Below are positions 54,697-63,307 of a DNA stretch of 64,000 nt, in pieces; within the stretch, counting starts at the first letter, position 1, and the number at the start of each line of letters is the position of its first letter. The position numbers were made by a program, and so were the translations under genes. The stretch comes from Pseudomonas triticifolii (lineage in GTDB: Bacteria; Pseudomonadota; Gammaproteobacteria; Pseudomonadales; Pseudomonadaceae), in contig NZ_JACONV010000001.1 of NCBI RefSeq assembly GCF_014358015.1, positions 558,001 to 622,000 of the forward strand, given 5' to 3'. The notes beneath the pieces were generated by a model. That model searched no databases. It was not told the DNA's origin and saw only the letters and a program-made list of their open reading frames with translations.

Positions 54697-55638
54697 TTGC
54701 TCTTGAAAATTCGTCTGTCTGTTCTGAGCCTATTATGTGTACTTACGGGTTCGGCATTTTCCACTTCCACCCTGGCAAACGAAACCGCCGCGCTGAATCG
54801 CGACCCTTCCAACCTGCATCTGGCTTCCGGCAGTGCCATGGTCATAGACCTGCAGACCGACAAAGTCCTGTATTCCAGCAACCCGGACGTGATTGTGCCG
54901 ATTGCCTCGGTCACCAAACTGATGACAGCGATGGTGGTCCTGGACGCCAAACAGTCAATGGATGAAGTGATTCCCGTCAACATCTCCCAGACGCCGGAAA
55001 TGAAAGGCGTGTTCTCGCGCGTGAAGCTGGGCAGCGAGATGAATCGTCGGGACATGTTGCTGATCACCCTGATGTCGTCCGAAAACCGCGCGGCTGCGAG
55101 CCTTGCGCACAGTTATCCGGGCGGCTATCCGGCGTTCATTCTGGCGATGAACGCCAAGGCCAAGGCGCTGGGCATGAAACACACGGCGTATGTTGAGCCG
55201 ACCGGACTGTCGGTCTACAACGTCTCGACAGCCCGCGACCTGACCAAGCTGGTCATGGCGGCGCGCAAGTACCCGATGCTGAGCGAGTTGAGCACCACCG
55301 AAACGAAGACCGTCACCTTCCGCAAACCGACCTACAGCCTGGTGTTCAACAACACCGACCATCTGGTGCGTAAGGAAAACTGGGACATCAAGCTGACCAA
55401 GACAGGCTTCACCAATCAGGCGGGCCACTGCCTGGTGCTGTTGACCACCATGGCCAACCGCCCGGTTTCGGTCGTGATCCTTGATGCCTTCGGCAAGTAC
55501 ACGCATTTTGCCGACGCCAGCCGCCTGCGTAAGTGGATGGAAACCGGCCAGAGTGGCCCGGCGCCAGAAGTCGCGTTGCAGTACAAGAAAGAGAAGAATC
55601 TGGTCATGAAGCAGACGGGTATTCAGGCTCGGGACTGA
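54697..55638 (+). CDS. pbpG: D-alanyl-D-alanine endopeptidase (PBP7)
   Basis: A 313-residue periplasmic serine peptidase that cuts peptidoglycan cross-links. Signal peptide with a cut near STLA-N (about 28). Penicillin-binding motifs: S-x-x-K in SVTKLM (about 70-75), S-x-N in SSENRA (near 127), K-T-G in LTKTGFT (near 231). The start is TTG, either 54697 or 54703; GAGTGAGCC precedes the first. Control by an envelope-sensing regulator is suggested by the CTTAA repeat upstream. A terminator follows. Confidence 0.93.
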   Translation: MLLKIRLSVLSLLCVLTGSAFSTSTLANETAALNRDPSNLHLASGSAMVIDLQTDKVLYSSNPDVIVPIASVTKLMTAMVVLDAKQSMDEVIPVNISQTPEMKGVFSRVKLGSEMNRRDMLLITLMSSENRAAASLAHSYPGGYPAFILAMNAKAKALGMKHTAYVEPTGLSVYNVSTARDLTKLVMAARKYPMLSELSTTETKTVTFRKPTYSLVFNNTDHLVRKENWDIKLTKTGFTNQAGHCLVLLTTMANRPVSVVILDAFGKYTHFADASRLRKWMETGQSGPAPEVALQYKKEKNLVMKQTGIQARD

Positions 55639-55652
55639 TCAGCGCACGATAA

Positions 55653-55688
55653 AAAACGGCCGCAATGTGCAGACATCGCGGCCGTTTT
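55653..55688. terminator. Bidirectional terminator
   Basis: AAAACGGCCGC and GCGGCCGTTTT pair, with an inner ATGT/ACAT stem and a GCAG loop. It serves pbpG and the convergent aldehyde dehydrogenase. Confidence 0.85.
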
Positions 55689-55705
55689 CATTTCTGTACA
55701 AAGGC

Positions 55706-57136
55706 TCAGTTGTACTGAGTGACCAGCTTGGTATTAAGGTACGCCTCGATGGCCTCGGTGCCGCCTTCCGAGCCATAACCGGAATCCTTGATCCCGCCGA
55801 ACGGAATTTCCGGCAGACCGATGCCCTGGTGGTTGATCGACAGCATCCCGGCTTCTATATAGGTGCTGAGCGCCTGAGCGGTCTTCATCGATGTCGTGAA
55901 CGCGTAGGACGCCAGGCCGAATGGCACTCGATTGGACTCGGCAATCGCCTCTTCCACGGTATCGAACGGCACCAGCAACGCGACCGGGCCGAACGGTTCT
56001 TCGTTCATGATGCGCATGGTGGGCTTCAAGCCACTCAGCACAGTCGGTTCAAAGAAGTAACCCGCGCCCTCGACAGCCTTGCCACCGGCCGACACGGTTG
56101 CGCCCGACTTCACGGCATCGTCGATCAGGTCGATCAGCGCCGGGATGCGACGATCGTTGGCAACCGGACCCATGGTCGTGCCAGGTTCCAGACCGTTACC
56201 GACCTTTATTTCACGCGTCAGGCCGACAAACTTCTCGGTGAACGCTTCCAGTACCTTGCGCTGCACCAGAATGCGCGTTGGCGAGACACAGACCTGACCG
56301 GCGTTACGGAACTTGGCGGTAGCCAGAACCCGCGCGGCAAGGTCGATATCAGCGTCATCGAACACCAGCGCAGGCGCGTGGCCACCCAACTCCATGGTCG
56401 CGCGTTTCATGTGTTGGCCCGCCAGTGCCGCGAGCTGCTTGCCAACCGGCGTGGAGCCGGTGAATGTCACTTTGCGAATCACCGGGTGGGGAATCAGGTA
56501 GCCGGAGATTTCTGCAGGATCGCCGTACACCAGACCGATCACACCTGCCGGGACACCCGCGTCAGCGAAGGCACGGATCAGCTCAGCGGGCGAACCCGGG
56601 GTTTCTTCCGGTGCCTTGACGATGATCGAGCAACCGGCAGCCAGCGCCGACGACAGCTTGCGCACCACCTGGTTGATGGGGAAGTTCCACGGTGTGAAGG
56701 CGGCGACCGGACCGACCGGTTCCTTGACCACTTTCTGCTCGATGTTCACACCACGCGACGGCACGATGCGGCCGTAGCTGCGACGACCTTCCTCGGCCAG
56801 CCAGTCGATGATGTCAGCCGCGGAAATGGCCTCCATGCGCGCTTCGGCCAAGGGTTTACCCTGCTCCTGGGTCATGATGCGGGCAATGCCATCGGCACGC
56901 TCGCGCACCAGATTTGCCGCTTTCTGCATGATCTTGTAACGGTCGTAGGCCGAGGTCGTACGCCAGGTGGCGAAGCCCTTCTCGGCGGCAGCCAGCGCTT
57001 CATCCAGGTCGGCGATGCCTGCGTGAGCCACCGTGCCGATTGAATCACCCGTCGCCGGATTGATGACCGGAATCGTGCGGCCATCACGGCTTGCGCGCCA
57101 TTGGCCGTCTACATAAAGCTGTACATCAGGGTACAT
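55706..57136 (-). CDS. NAD(P)-dependent succinate-semialdehyde-type dehydrogenase
   Basis: A 476-residue aldehyde dehydrogenase. Cofactor and catalytic motifs: [10 protein letters not shown] (about 146-155), GSTPVGK (about 227-233), catalytic Glu in MELGGHAP (near 248), nucleophile Cys in GQVCVSPTR (near 283), and EEPFGPV (near 379). Close in pattern to GabD-like enzymes without a gabT neighbour, so its aldehyde may be succinate semialdehyde or a related one. GGAGAG precedes the ATG. A perfect TTAGGGG/CCCCTAA palindrome lies 65 bases upstream. Confidence 0.9.
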   Translation of the reverse strand: MYPDVQLYVDGQWRASRDGRTIPVINPATGDSIGTVAHAGIADLDEALAAAEKGFATWRTTSAYDRYKIMQKAANLVRERADGIARIMTQEQGKPLAEARMEAISAADIIDWLAEEGRRSYGRIVPSRGVNIEQKVVKEPVGPVAAFTPWNFPINQVVRKLSSALAAGCSIIVKAPEETPGSPAELIRAFADAGVPAGVIGLVYGDPAEISGYLIPHPVIRKVTFTGSTPVGKQLAALAGQHMKRATMELGGHAPALVFDDADIDLAARVLATAKFRNAGQVCVSPTRILVQRKVLEAFTEKFVGLTREIKVGNGLEPGTTMGPVANDRRIPALIDLIDDAVKSGATVSAGGKAVEGAGYFFEPTVLSGLKPTMRIMNEEPFGPVALLVPFDTVEEAIAESNRVPFGLASYAFTTSMKTAQALSTYIEAGMLSINHQGIGLPEIPFGGIKDSGYGSEGGTEAIEAYLNTKLVTQYN

Positions 57137-57200
57137 GGCAACTCTCCATAGGTCGTTGCGCGGGAGCGTGAGACACCCGCTCTGAAAAACTGAAACAAAT

Positions 57201-57220
57201 TTAGGGGCGTATACCCCTAA
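57201..57220. promoter_or_regulatory. Operator-like palindrome upstream of aldehyde dehydrogenase
   Basis: TTAGGGG and CCCCTAA form perfect seven-base arms around CGTATA, centred about 75 bases before the dehydrogenase start. The symmetric form and position fit a repressor operator. The cognate regulator is unknown and none is encoded next to it. Confidence 0.5.
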
Positions 57221-57316
57221 TGGTCAAGTGACTTCGCGAAGCCACCGACATCTGCACGCGTTCCCAGCCTGCCCGACCCGATGGCAATAAAGTGTGAAAA
57301 ATTGAAAACCTTCATG

Positions 57317-57368
57317 ATAAAAGCCCGCGATTCAGGCGGCGTCGGTGCCGACACGCCCCCTCGCGGGC
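57317..57368 (-). terminator. Terminator after short-chain dehydrogenase
   Basis: On the minus strand, GCCCGCGA (57361-57368) pairs with TCGCGGGC (57323-57330), enclosing an inner GGCG..CGCC hairpin, and is followed by TTTTAT. It lies 14 bases past the dehydrogenase stop. Confidence 0.8.
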
Positions 57369-57381
57369 AGTCGTGTGGACG

Positions 57382-58248
57382 TTACAGAATCGGCTTGCCG
57401 CCCGTCACGCCATAGCGTGTCCCGGAGATATAGCTCGCTTCATCCGACGCCAGCAGCACATAGATCGGCGAGACTTCCACGGGCTGGCCGGGACGGCCGA
57501 GGGGCGTCTGGCTCCCGAAGTTCGCAGCCTCTTCTTCCGGCATGGTCGAGACGATCAGCGGCGTCCAGATTGGCCCCGGCGCTACGCTGTTCACCCGGAT
57601 GCCCTTCTCGCCCAGCATTTGCGCCAGACCGGCAGTGAAGTTGGCAATCGCACCTTTGGTCGTGGCGTAAGGCAACAGCGTCGCCTTGGGCATGTCCGAG
57701 TTCACCGAACTGGTGTTGATGATCGAAGCACCGCGCCCCATATGAGGCACCGCTGCCTTGCAGATGCGAAACATCGCTGTGATGTTGACATCGAAGGTCA
57801 TCAGCCATTCTTCGTCGCTGATTTCTTCCAGCGTTTCATGACTCATCTGGAAGGCTGCATTGTTGACCAAAACATCGATTCGGCCGAACTCTGCGACCGT
57901 CTTGCTCACGATATCCTCGCATTGCTGCTTCTGCGCCAGATCACCCGGTAGCAGCAGACATTTCCTGCCAGCCTCTTCTACCCAGCGCGCGGTTTCTTCG
58001 GCATCTTCGTGTTCGTTCAGATAGGAAATCGCTACCTGGGCACCCTCCCGCGCGAAGGCGATGGCGACGGCACGGCCAATCCCGCTATCGCCCCCGGTGA
58101 TCAATGCGATCTTGTCATTCAGGCGGCCGGATCCGGTGTAGCTTTTTTCGCCGCAATCCGGATAGGGGTCCATCTTGCCCTGTAGGCCAGGTACGTCCTG
58201 AGGCTGCCTGGGAAAGGGTGGCTTTGGGTAGCTCTCGAAATCTTTCAT
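57382..58248 (-). CDS. Stress-type short-chain dehydrogenase (YghA/GsiB-gene family)
   Basis: A 288-residue Rossmann enzyme with an extended N-terminus (YPKPPFPRQPQDVPGLQGKM, about 6-25) typical of the YghA/YdaD 'general stress' group. Cofactor loop TGGDSGIGRA (about 51-60), NNAA (near 128), catalytic YATTK (near 199). The ATG at 58248 has AGGAG upstream. It lies 73 bases after the formaldehyde-dehydrogenase-like gene, so they are probably co-transcribed. Likely role: detoxification of aldehydes or sugars under stress; the substrate is unproven. Confidence 0.88.
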   Translation of the reverse strand: MKDFESYPKPPFPRQPQDVPGLQGKMDPYPDCGEKSYTGSGRLNDKIALITGGDSGIGRAVAIAFAREGAQVAISYLNEHEDAEETARWVEEAGRKCLLLPGDLAQKQQCEDIVSKTVAEFGRIDVLVNNAAFQMSHETLEEISDEEWLMTFDVNITAMFRICKAAVPHMGRGASIINTSSVNSDMPKATLLPYATTKGAIANFTAGLAQMLGEKGIRVNSVAPGPIWTPLIVSTMPEEEAANFGSQTPLGRPGQPVEVSPIYVLLASDEASYISGTRYGVTGGKPIL

Positions 58249-58321
58249 GTATGAATCTCCTGGAAGAAGATGACGCCCCACGACGCCGAACGACGTGAGG
58301 CGAATGGCAGGGTCGCGACGA

Positions 58322-59461
58322 TCAGGCGGCGGGCTTGAGCACGACTTTGGTCCAGCCGTTATCGCGATCATCGAAATGCTTGTAGGCGTCTGGTCCTTCG
58401 CTCAGTTTCAGACGATGGGAAATGATCTGCGACGGCTTGGCCCGGCCGTGGTGGATCAGCTCGGCCAGGCGGCGGTTGTACGCTTTGACGTTGGCCTGAC
58501 CGGTGCGGATCTGCTGACCCTTGAACCAGAAGGAGCCGAAGTCAAAGGCCATCTTGCCCTCCTTCGCCAGCTCGTTATGCGCACCTGGATCCTGCGGCAC
58601 GAATACGCCGACGACACCGATTCCACCCGTAGGCTTCGTCGAAGCCACCAGATTATTCATGGTCAGATGATTGGCTTCGTGGCCGTGACGATCGCAGCAT
58701 TGATAGCCCACACACTCGCAGCCGCGATCTGTGCCTTTGCCATGCGTCAGATTGAGAATCTGCTCAACGGCCTCCTGCTCGGCCGAGTTGATCGGCGTAG
58801 CGCCCATCTTCGCGGCGAGTGCCAGGCGATCCGGGTGACTGTCGACGACGAATACTTGCGACGCGCCCTTGATCATGGCCGAGTGGGCAGCCATCAACCC
58901 CACAGGGCCTGCACCGTAGATCGCAACACTTTCACCGGGCAGCAGCCCTGCCAGCTCGGTGGCGTGCCAACCAGTGGGAAAAATGTCGGACAGCATGACG
59001 TAATCGTCTTCTTTCTCGACGGCATCTTCCGGCAGCAGCAGGCAGTTGAAGTCGGCATACGGCACACGCAACAGTTCAGCCTGCCCGCCCTCGTAAGTGC
59101 CCATGTCGGCAAACCCGTAGGCGCCCCCTGCGCTGCCCGGATTGACCGTCAGGCAATAGCCGGTCAGGCCTTTCTCGCAGTTCTCGCAAAAACCGCAGCC
59201 GATGTTGAACGGCAGGCAGACCCGGTCGCCGACCTTGATACGGTCGACGCCCGCGCCGACGGCAATGACCTCGCCCATATTCTCATGGCCGAAGATGCGC
59301 CCGGTTTCGAACGAGGTGCGGCCCTCGTACATGTGCAGATCGGAACCGCAGATGTTGGTAGTCGTCACTCTGACAAGAGCATCGGTAGGCTTCTCGATCC
59401 TGGCGTCCGGTACGTTCTTGACACTGACGTCGCGCGGGCCGTTGTAGACGATAGCTTTCAT
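58322..59461 (-). CDS. Formaldehyde dehydrogenase-like zinc dehydrogenase
   Basis: A 379-residue medium-chain dehydrogenase. Catalytic zinc ligands in NICGSDLHMYEG and FGHENMGEV; four structural cysteines in CGFCENCEKGLTGYC (about 89-103); cofactor loop GAGPVGLMAA (about 180-189). The pattern is that of glutathione-independent formaldehyde dehydrogenases (FdhA-like), which dismutate or oxidise aldehydes with a tightly bound NAD. AGGAGAG precedes the ATG. It is the first gene of a unit with the short-chain dehydrogenase, divergent from the DUF1185 operon. Confidence 0.9.
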   Translation of the reverse strand: MKAIVYNGPRDVSVKNVPDARIEKPTDALVRVTTTNICGSDLHMYEGRTSFETGRIFGHENMGEVIAVGAGVDRIKVGDRVCLPFNIGCGFCENCEKGLTGYCLTVNPGSAGGAYGFADMGTYEGGQAELLRVPYADFNCLLLPEDAVEKEDDYVMLSDIFPTGWHATELAGLLPGESVAIYGAGPVGLMAAHSAMIKGASQVFVVDSHPDRLALAAKMGATPINSAEQEAVEQILNLTHGKGTDRGCECVGYQCCDRHGHEANHLTMNNLVASTKPTGGIGVVGVFVPQDPGAHNELAKEGKMAFDFGSFWFKGQQIRTGQANVKAYNRRLAELIHHGRAKPSQIISHRLKLSEGPDAYKHFDDRDNGWTKVVLKPAA

Positions 59462-59649
59462 TCTTGGCTCTCCTGAAGTGAAAAAACGTTGAGCGCTTCA
59501 TGGCTCACCGAATATCTGTCACATCCAGAACGCACGTGTTCAAAGCGATGGTCCCTACACCTGACGAGTGGTCAGACGTGGCAATTACCCATCATCCGCC
59601 CCCACCGCGCCCCTTCACATTGAAGAAAAACGCTTGCACGGGCAATCTT

Positions 59650-59661
59650 ATGGTATACCAT
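59650..59661. promoter_or_regulatory. ATGGTATACCAT palindrome, candidate GntR/FCD operator
   Basis: A perfect 12-base palindrome 38 bases before the DUF1185 start. Its T-G-G-T...A-C-C-A core is the shape used by FadR/VanR-type GntR regulators. A GntR/FCD gene follows the operon at 63308. The site overlaps the likely promoter region. Confidence 0.6.
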
Positions 59662-59698
59662 CATACGAAATACAATTTGGTCGTTCCGGGAGTCCTTC

Positions 59699-60289
59699 AT
59701 GAGCTTTGAAATCCGCAAGATCGTCAATTACACCGAAGAAACCTTCATCGAAGGCGGCAAGGCCACCGACACGCCGGTGACCATGGTCGGGCTGGCGGTC
59801 GTGATCAAGAACCCTTGGCTGGGCAATGGTTTTGTCGAAGACCTGAAGCCGCAAATCCGCGCCAATTGCTCCGATCTGGGCGAGCTGATGGTCAAACGTC
59901 TGACCGATGCCATCGGTGGTGCCGACAAGATCCAGGCTTACGGCAAAGCTGCTGTCGTCGGTGCAGACGGCGAGATCGAGCATGCGTCGGCAGTGATTCA
60001 CACCTTGCGCTTTGGCAATCACTACCGTGAGGCGGTCAACGCCAAGAGCTACCTGAGCTTCACCAACAAGCGCGGCGGACCGGGCACCTCGATTCAGATT
60101 CCGATGATGCACAAGGACGACGAAGGCCTGCGTTCGCACTACATCACCCTTGAAATGCACATCGAAGACTCACCACGTGCCGACGAAATCGTCGTTGTAC
60201 TGGGTGCCGCCAACGGTGGACGCCTGCACCCGCGCATCGGCAATCGCTACATCGACCTGGAAGAACTGGCCGCTGAAAAGGCGCAGTAA
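59699..60289 (+). CDS. DUF1185 'amino acid synthesis' family protein
   Basis: A 196-residue soluble protein. Conserved DUF1185 segments include VGLAVVIKNPWLGNGFVEDL (about 27-46), GKAAVVGADGEIEHASAVIHTLRFGNHYREAV (about 82-113, in pieces) and GAANGGRLHPRIGNR (about 168-182). The family has a known fold but no proven reaction. It is common in gene sets with an alpha/beta hydrolase, an aldehyde dehydrogenase and a flavin reductase, as here, implying a ring- or amide-degrading pathway. GGGAGTCC precedes the ATG. First gene of the operon. Confidence 0.9.
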   Translation: MSFEIRKIVNYTEETFIEGGKATDTPVTMVGLAVVIKNPWLGNGFVEDLKPQIRANCSDLGELMVKRLTDAIGGADKIQAYGKAAVVGADGEIEHASAVIHTLRFGNHYREAVNAKSYLSFTNKRGGPGTSIQIPMMHKDDEGLRSHYITLEMHIEDSPRADEIVVVLGAANGGRLHPRIGNRYIDLEELAAEKAQ

Positions 60290-60322
60290 TCCCTTTCATC
60301 CATGTCTGCGCAGGAGCGATCC

Positions 60323-61156
60323 ATGAGTCAGCTCACCGCTGAATGCACCCCGGCGGGTACCAGTTATCTGGCCACCGGCCAAGGCCACCCCGTGGTGTTG
60401 ATTCACGGGGTGGGCCTGAACAAGGAAATGTGGGGCGGCCAGATTGTCGGCCTGGCCCCGCATTACCGTGTCATTGCTTACGACATGCTCGGGCATGGCG
60501 CCAGTCCGCGCCCGGATCCGGATACCGGCCTGCCTGGCTATGCCGAACAACTTCGCGAATTGCTGGAGCACCTGGGCCTGCCGCAAGCCACGATCATCGG
60601 CTTCTCGATGGGCGGTCTGGTGGCTCGTGCCTTCGCATTGCATTTTCCAGAGCACCTGTCGGGCATGGTCATCCTCAACAGCGTGTTCAATCGCAGCCCG
60701 GAACAGCGTGCAGGCGTCATCGCGCGTACCAGCCAGGCCGCCGAGCATGGCCCTGATGCCAATGCCGGTGAAGCGCTATCACGCTGGTTCAGTCGCGAGT
60801 ATCAGGCGGCCAACCCGGCGCAGATCGCGGCCATTCGCCAGAACCTGGCAAGCAACGATCCGCAGGGCTACCTGACCACTTACAAGCTCTTTGCCACACA
60901 GGATATGTACCGCGCCGACGATCTGGGCGATATTCGCGCACCGACACTGGTTGCAACCGGCGAGCTGGACCCAGGCTCAACGCCTGAAATGGCCAGGGAA
61001 CTGGCGATGCGTATCAAAGGCGCGGAAGTCGCGATACTGCCGGACCAACGCCACATGATGCCGGTGGAGTCGCCGCGCCTGGTCAATCAGGTGCTGCTGG
61101 ACTTTCTCGACAAGTCGGCGCGTGTTCACAATTCGATAAAGGGGATCGTTGCATGA
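60323..61156 (+). CDS. Alpha/beta hydrolase
   Basis: A 277-residue hydrolase. Oxyanion segment LIHGVGLNKEMW (about 26-37), nucleophile elbow GFSMGG (Ser near 95), acid Asp in ATGELDPGS (near 214), and His in LPDQRHMMPVE (near 239). The ATG at 60323 has CAGGAG upstream; an in-frame ATG at 60302 lacks a site. Its last four bases overlap the aldehyde dehydrogenase start, so they are co-translated. Likely hydrolyses an ester, lactone or amide intermediate of the pathway. Confidence 0.9.
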   Translation: MSQLTAECTPAGTSYLATGQGHPVVLIHGVGLNKEMWGGQIVGLAPHYRVIAYDMLGHGASPRPDPDTGLPGYAEQLRELLEHLGLPQATIIGFSMGGLVARAFALHFPEHLSGMVILNSVFNRSPEQRAGVIARTSQAAEHGPDANAGEALSRWFSREYQAANPAQIAAIRQNLASNDPQGYLTTYKLFATQDMYRADDLGDIRAPTLVATGELDPGSTPEMARELAMRIKGAEVAILPDQRHMMPVESPRLVNQVLLDFLDKSARVHNSIKGIVA

Positions 61157-62634
61157 GCCTCACCCGTTTTCAGATGTGCATCGACGGCCTCTGGGTTGAT
61201 GCACTTTCAGGCAAGACCTTCGACAGTCTGAACCCGGCGCTTGCCCAACCCTGGGCGCAACTGCCCGACGCTGACGAAGCGGACGTGGAGCGCGCCGTGC
61301 AAGCCGCTCAAAAAGCCTTCGAAAGCCCGGCCTGGAGAGGATTGACAGCCACGGCGCGCGGGAAGTTGCTGCGCAGGCTGGGCGATCTGATCGCCGAAAA
61401 CAAGGAGCAACTGGCGCAGCTGGAAAGCCGTGACAACGGCAAGCTGATTCGCGAAACCCGCGGTCAGGTCAGCTACCTGCCGGAGTTCTTCCATTACACC
61501 GCAGGGCTGGCTGACAAGCTCGAAGGCGGCACCCTGCCCCTCGACAAGCCAGACCTGTTCGCCTACACCGTGCACGAGCCGATGGGCGTAGTCGCGGGGA
61601 TCATTCCCTGGAACAGTCCGCTCTACCTGACCGCCATCAAGCTGGCTCCGGCGTTGGCGGCGGGCAACACCATCGTACTCAAGCCGTCCGAACATGCCTC
61701 GGCCACGGTGCTTGAGCTGGCACGTCTGGCACTGGAAGCAGGTATTCCACCGGGCGTGGTCAACGTGATTACCGGCTACGGCCCCACCACGGGTGCGGCG
61801 CTCACCCGCCATCCGCTGGTGCGCAAGATCGCCTTCACCGGCGGTGCTGCCACTGCACGCCACGTCGTGCGCAGCAGCGCCGAGAACTTCGCCAAACTCT
61901 CGCTGGAGCTGGGCGGCAAGTCGCCCAACATCATCTTTGCCGATGCCGACCTGGACAGCGCGATCAGTGGCGCCGTCGCAGGCATCTATGCAGCGTCGGG
62001 GCAAAGCTGCGTGTCCGGCTCACGCCTGCTGGTACAGGACGAGATCTACGACGAATTCGTCGAGCGGCTGATCGAACGTGCCAGCCGTATCCGCATCGGT
62101 AATCCTCAGGACGAAACCACTGAAATGGGCCCAATGGCCACCGCTCAACAGCTGGCGGTGGTCGAAGGATTGGTCGCCGACGCGCTGGCTGAAGGCGCTC
62201 GCTTGCGCCTGGGTGGCAAGCGACCGGAACGGGCCGGCGAAGGCTGGTTCTACGAGCCGACCCTGTTCGAATGCGACCACAATTCGATGAAGATCATGCA
62301 GGAAGAAGTCTTCGGCCCTGTAGCATCAGTGATTCGCTTCAAGGACGAGGCCGAAGCGCTGGCGATTGCCAACGATTCACAGTTTGGCCTGGCCGCCGGC
62401 ATCTGGACCCGTGACCTGGGCCGGGCCCATCGCCTGGCGCGGGATATCCGCTCGGGGATCATCTGGGTCAACACGTATCGAGCCGTTTCGGCGATGGCGC
62501 CTATCGGCGGCTTCAAAAACAGCGGCTATGGACGCGAGAGCGGGATAGACTCCGTCCTGGCCTACACCGAACTGAAAACGGTGTGGATCAACCTTTCGCA
62601 GGCCCCCATGCCTGATCCATTTGTCATGCGTTAA
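61153..62634 (+). CDS. Aldehyde dehydrogenase
   Basis: A 493-residue NAD(P)-dependent enzyme. IIPWNSPLYL (about 151-160), GGAATARHV (about 231-239), catalytic Glu in LELGGKSPN (near 254), nucleophile Cys in GQSCVSGSR (near 288), EEVFGPVAS (near 384). It starts within the hydrolase stop (ATGA). Pattern resembles 4-(hydroxymethyl)benzaldehyde or betaine-type enzymes but the substrate is not readable. P. syringae aldehyde dehydrogenases of this family have been studied for auxin precursor oxidation, so that role deserves a test. Confidence 0.92.
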   Translation: MSLTRFQMCIDGLWVDALSGKTFDSLNPALAQPWAQLPDADEADVERAVQAAQKAFESPAWRGLTATARGKLLRRLGDLIAENKEQLAQLESRDNGKLIRETRGQVSYLPEFFHYTAGLADKLEGGTLPLDKPDLFAYTVHEPMGVVAGIIPWNSPLYLTAIKLAPALAAGNTIVLKPSEHASATVLELARLALEAGIPPGVVNVITGYGPTTGAALTRHPLVRKIAFTGGAATARHVVRSSAENFAKLSLELGGKSPNIIFADADLDSAISGAVAGIYAASGQSCVSGSRLLVQDEIYDEFVERLIERASRIRIGNPQDETTEMGPMATAQQLAVVEGLVADALAEGARLRLGGKRPERAGEGWFYEPTLFECDHNSMKIMQEEVFGPVASVIRFKDEAEALAIANDSQFGLAAGIWTRDLGRAHRLARDIRSGIIWVNTYRAVSAMAPIGGFKNSGYGRESGIDSVLAYTELKTVWINLSQAPMPDPFVMR

Positions 62635-62647
62635 CGAGGCTGCTGCG

Positions 62648-63133
62648 ATGATCGAACCCGGTATTTATAAAGAAGTCATGGCGTCGTTCCCTTCAGGCGT
62701 CACCATCGTCACCGCGCTGGACCCGGAGGGCAATCTGGTGGGCATTACCGCCAGCGCATTCAGCGCGTTGTCCATTGATCCGGCACTGGTGCTGTTCTGC
62801 CCCAACTACGCCTCGGATACCTATCCGGTGCTGCGCGACGGCAAGAAATTCGCCATCCACCTGCTCTCGGCCGATCAGCAAGCCGAGGCCTACGCGTTCG
62901 CCAGCAAAGGCAAGGAAAAAACCAAAGGCATCGAGTGGCATCTGAGCGAGCTGGGCAACCCGCTGCTCAACAACGCCACAGCGATCATCGAATGCGAGCT
63001 GTGGCGTGAATACGACGGCGGCGACCACGCCATTATCGTAGGCGCGGTGAAAAACCTGATCCTGCCGGCAACCCCTGTGACGCCTATGCTGTATCACAGG
63101 GGCAAGATGGGCGCCTTGCCTGCACTGGTCTGA
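62648..63133 (+). CDS. Flavin reductase family protein
   Basis: A 161-residue flavin reductase (HpaC/NtaB fold) that supplies reduced FMN or FAD to a two-component oxygenase. The typical opening is FPSGVTIVTALDPEGNLVGITASAFSALSIDPALVLFC in pieces (about 11-48), and HAIIVGAVKNL near 127 forms the end of the core. The ATG at 62648 has GAGGCTG upstream, 13 bases after the dehydrogenase stop. No oxygenase gene is seen in the window; its partner may lie to the right of the GntR gene. Confidence 0.9.
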   Translation: MIEPGIYKEVMASFPSGVTIVTALDPEGNLVGITASAFSALSIDPALVLFCPNYASDTYPVLRDGKKFAIHLLSADQQAEAYAFASKGKEKTKGIEWHLSELGNPLLNNATAIIECELWREYDGGDHAIIVGAVKNLILPATPVTPMLYHRGKMGALPALV

Positions 63134-63215
63134 CGCTGTCTGGCCGGTTTTGGTGGATGCAGGCAACAGCGTGATAAACTCGGCCGCGATCCGGTTTACA
63201 TCTTCGGACCATGCA

Positions 63216-63240
63216 GCAGCCCGCCTGAACCACGGGCTGC
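63216..63240. repeat. Hairpin between flavin reductase and GntR gene
   Basis: GCAGCCCG and CGGGCTGC form an eight-base stem with a nine-base loop, 68 bases before the GntR start. There is no T run. It may lower read-through from the operon into the regulator gene. Confidence 0.45.
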
Positions 63241-63307
63241 CGACATGAACGCGGCCATGATGCACAGGTCGTGTTTTTATCTGACAGCCTTACTCTGAGC
63301 ACACCCG

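Noticed and set aside
55667-57043. 458-residue plus-strand frame opposite the aldehyde dehydrogenase
   Set aside because: Shadow frame; the opposite strand has all catalytic motifs of the dehydrogenase.
58295-59476. 393-residue plus-strand frame opposite the formaldehyde-dehydrogenase-like gene
   Set aside because: Shadow frame without motifs; the minus strand encodes intact zinc ligands.
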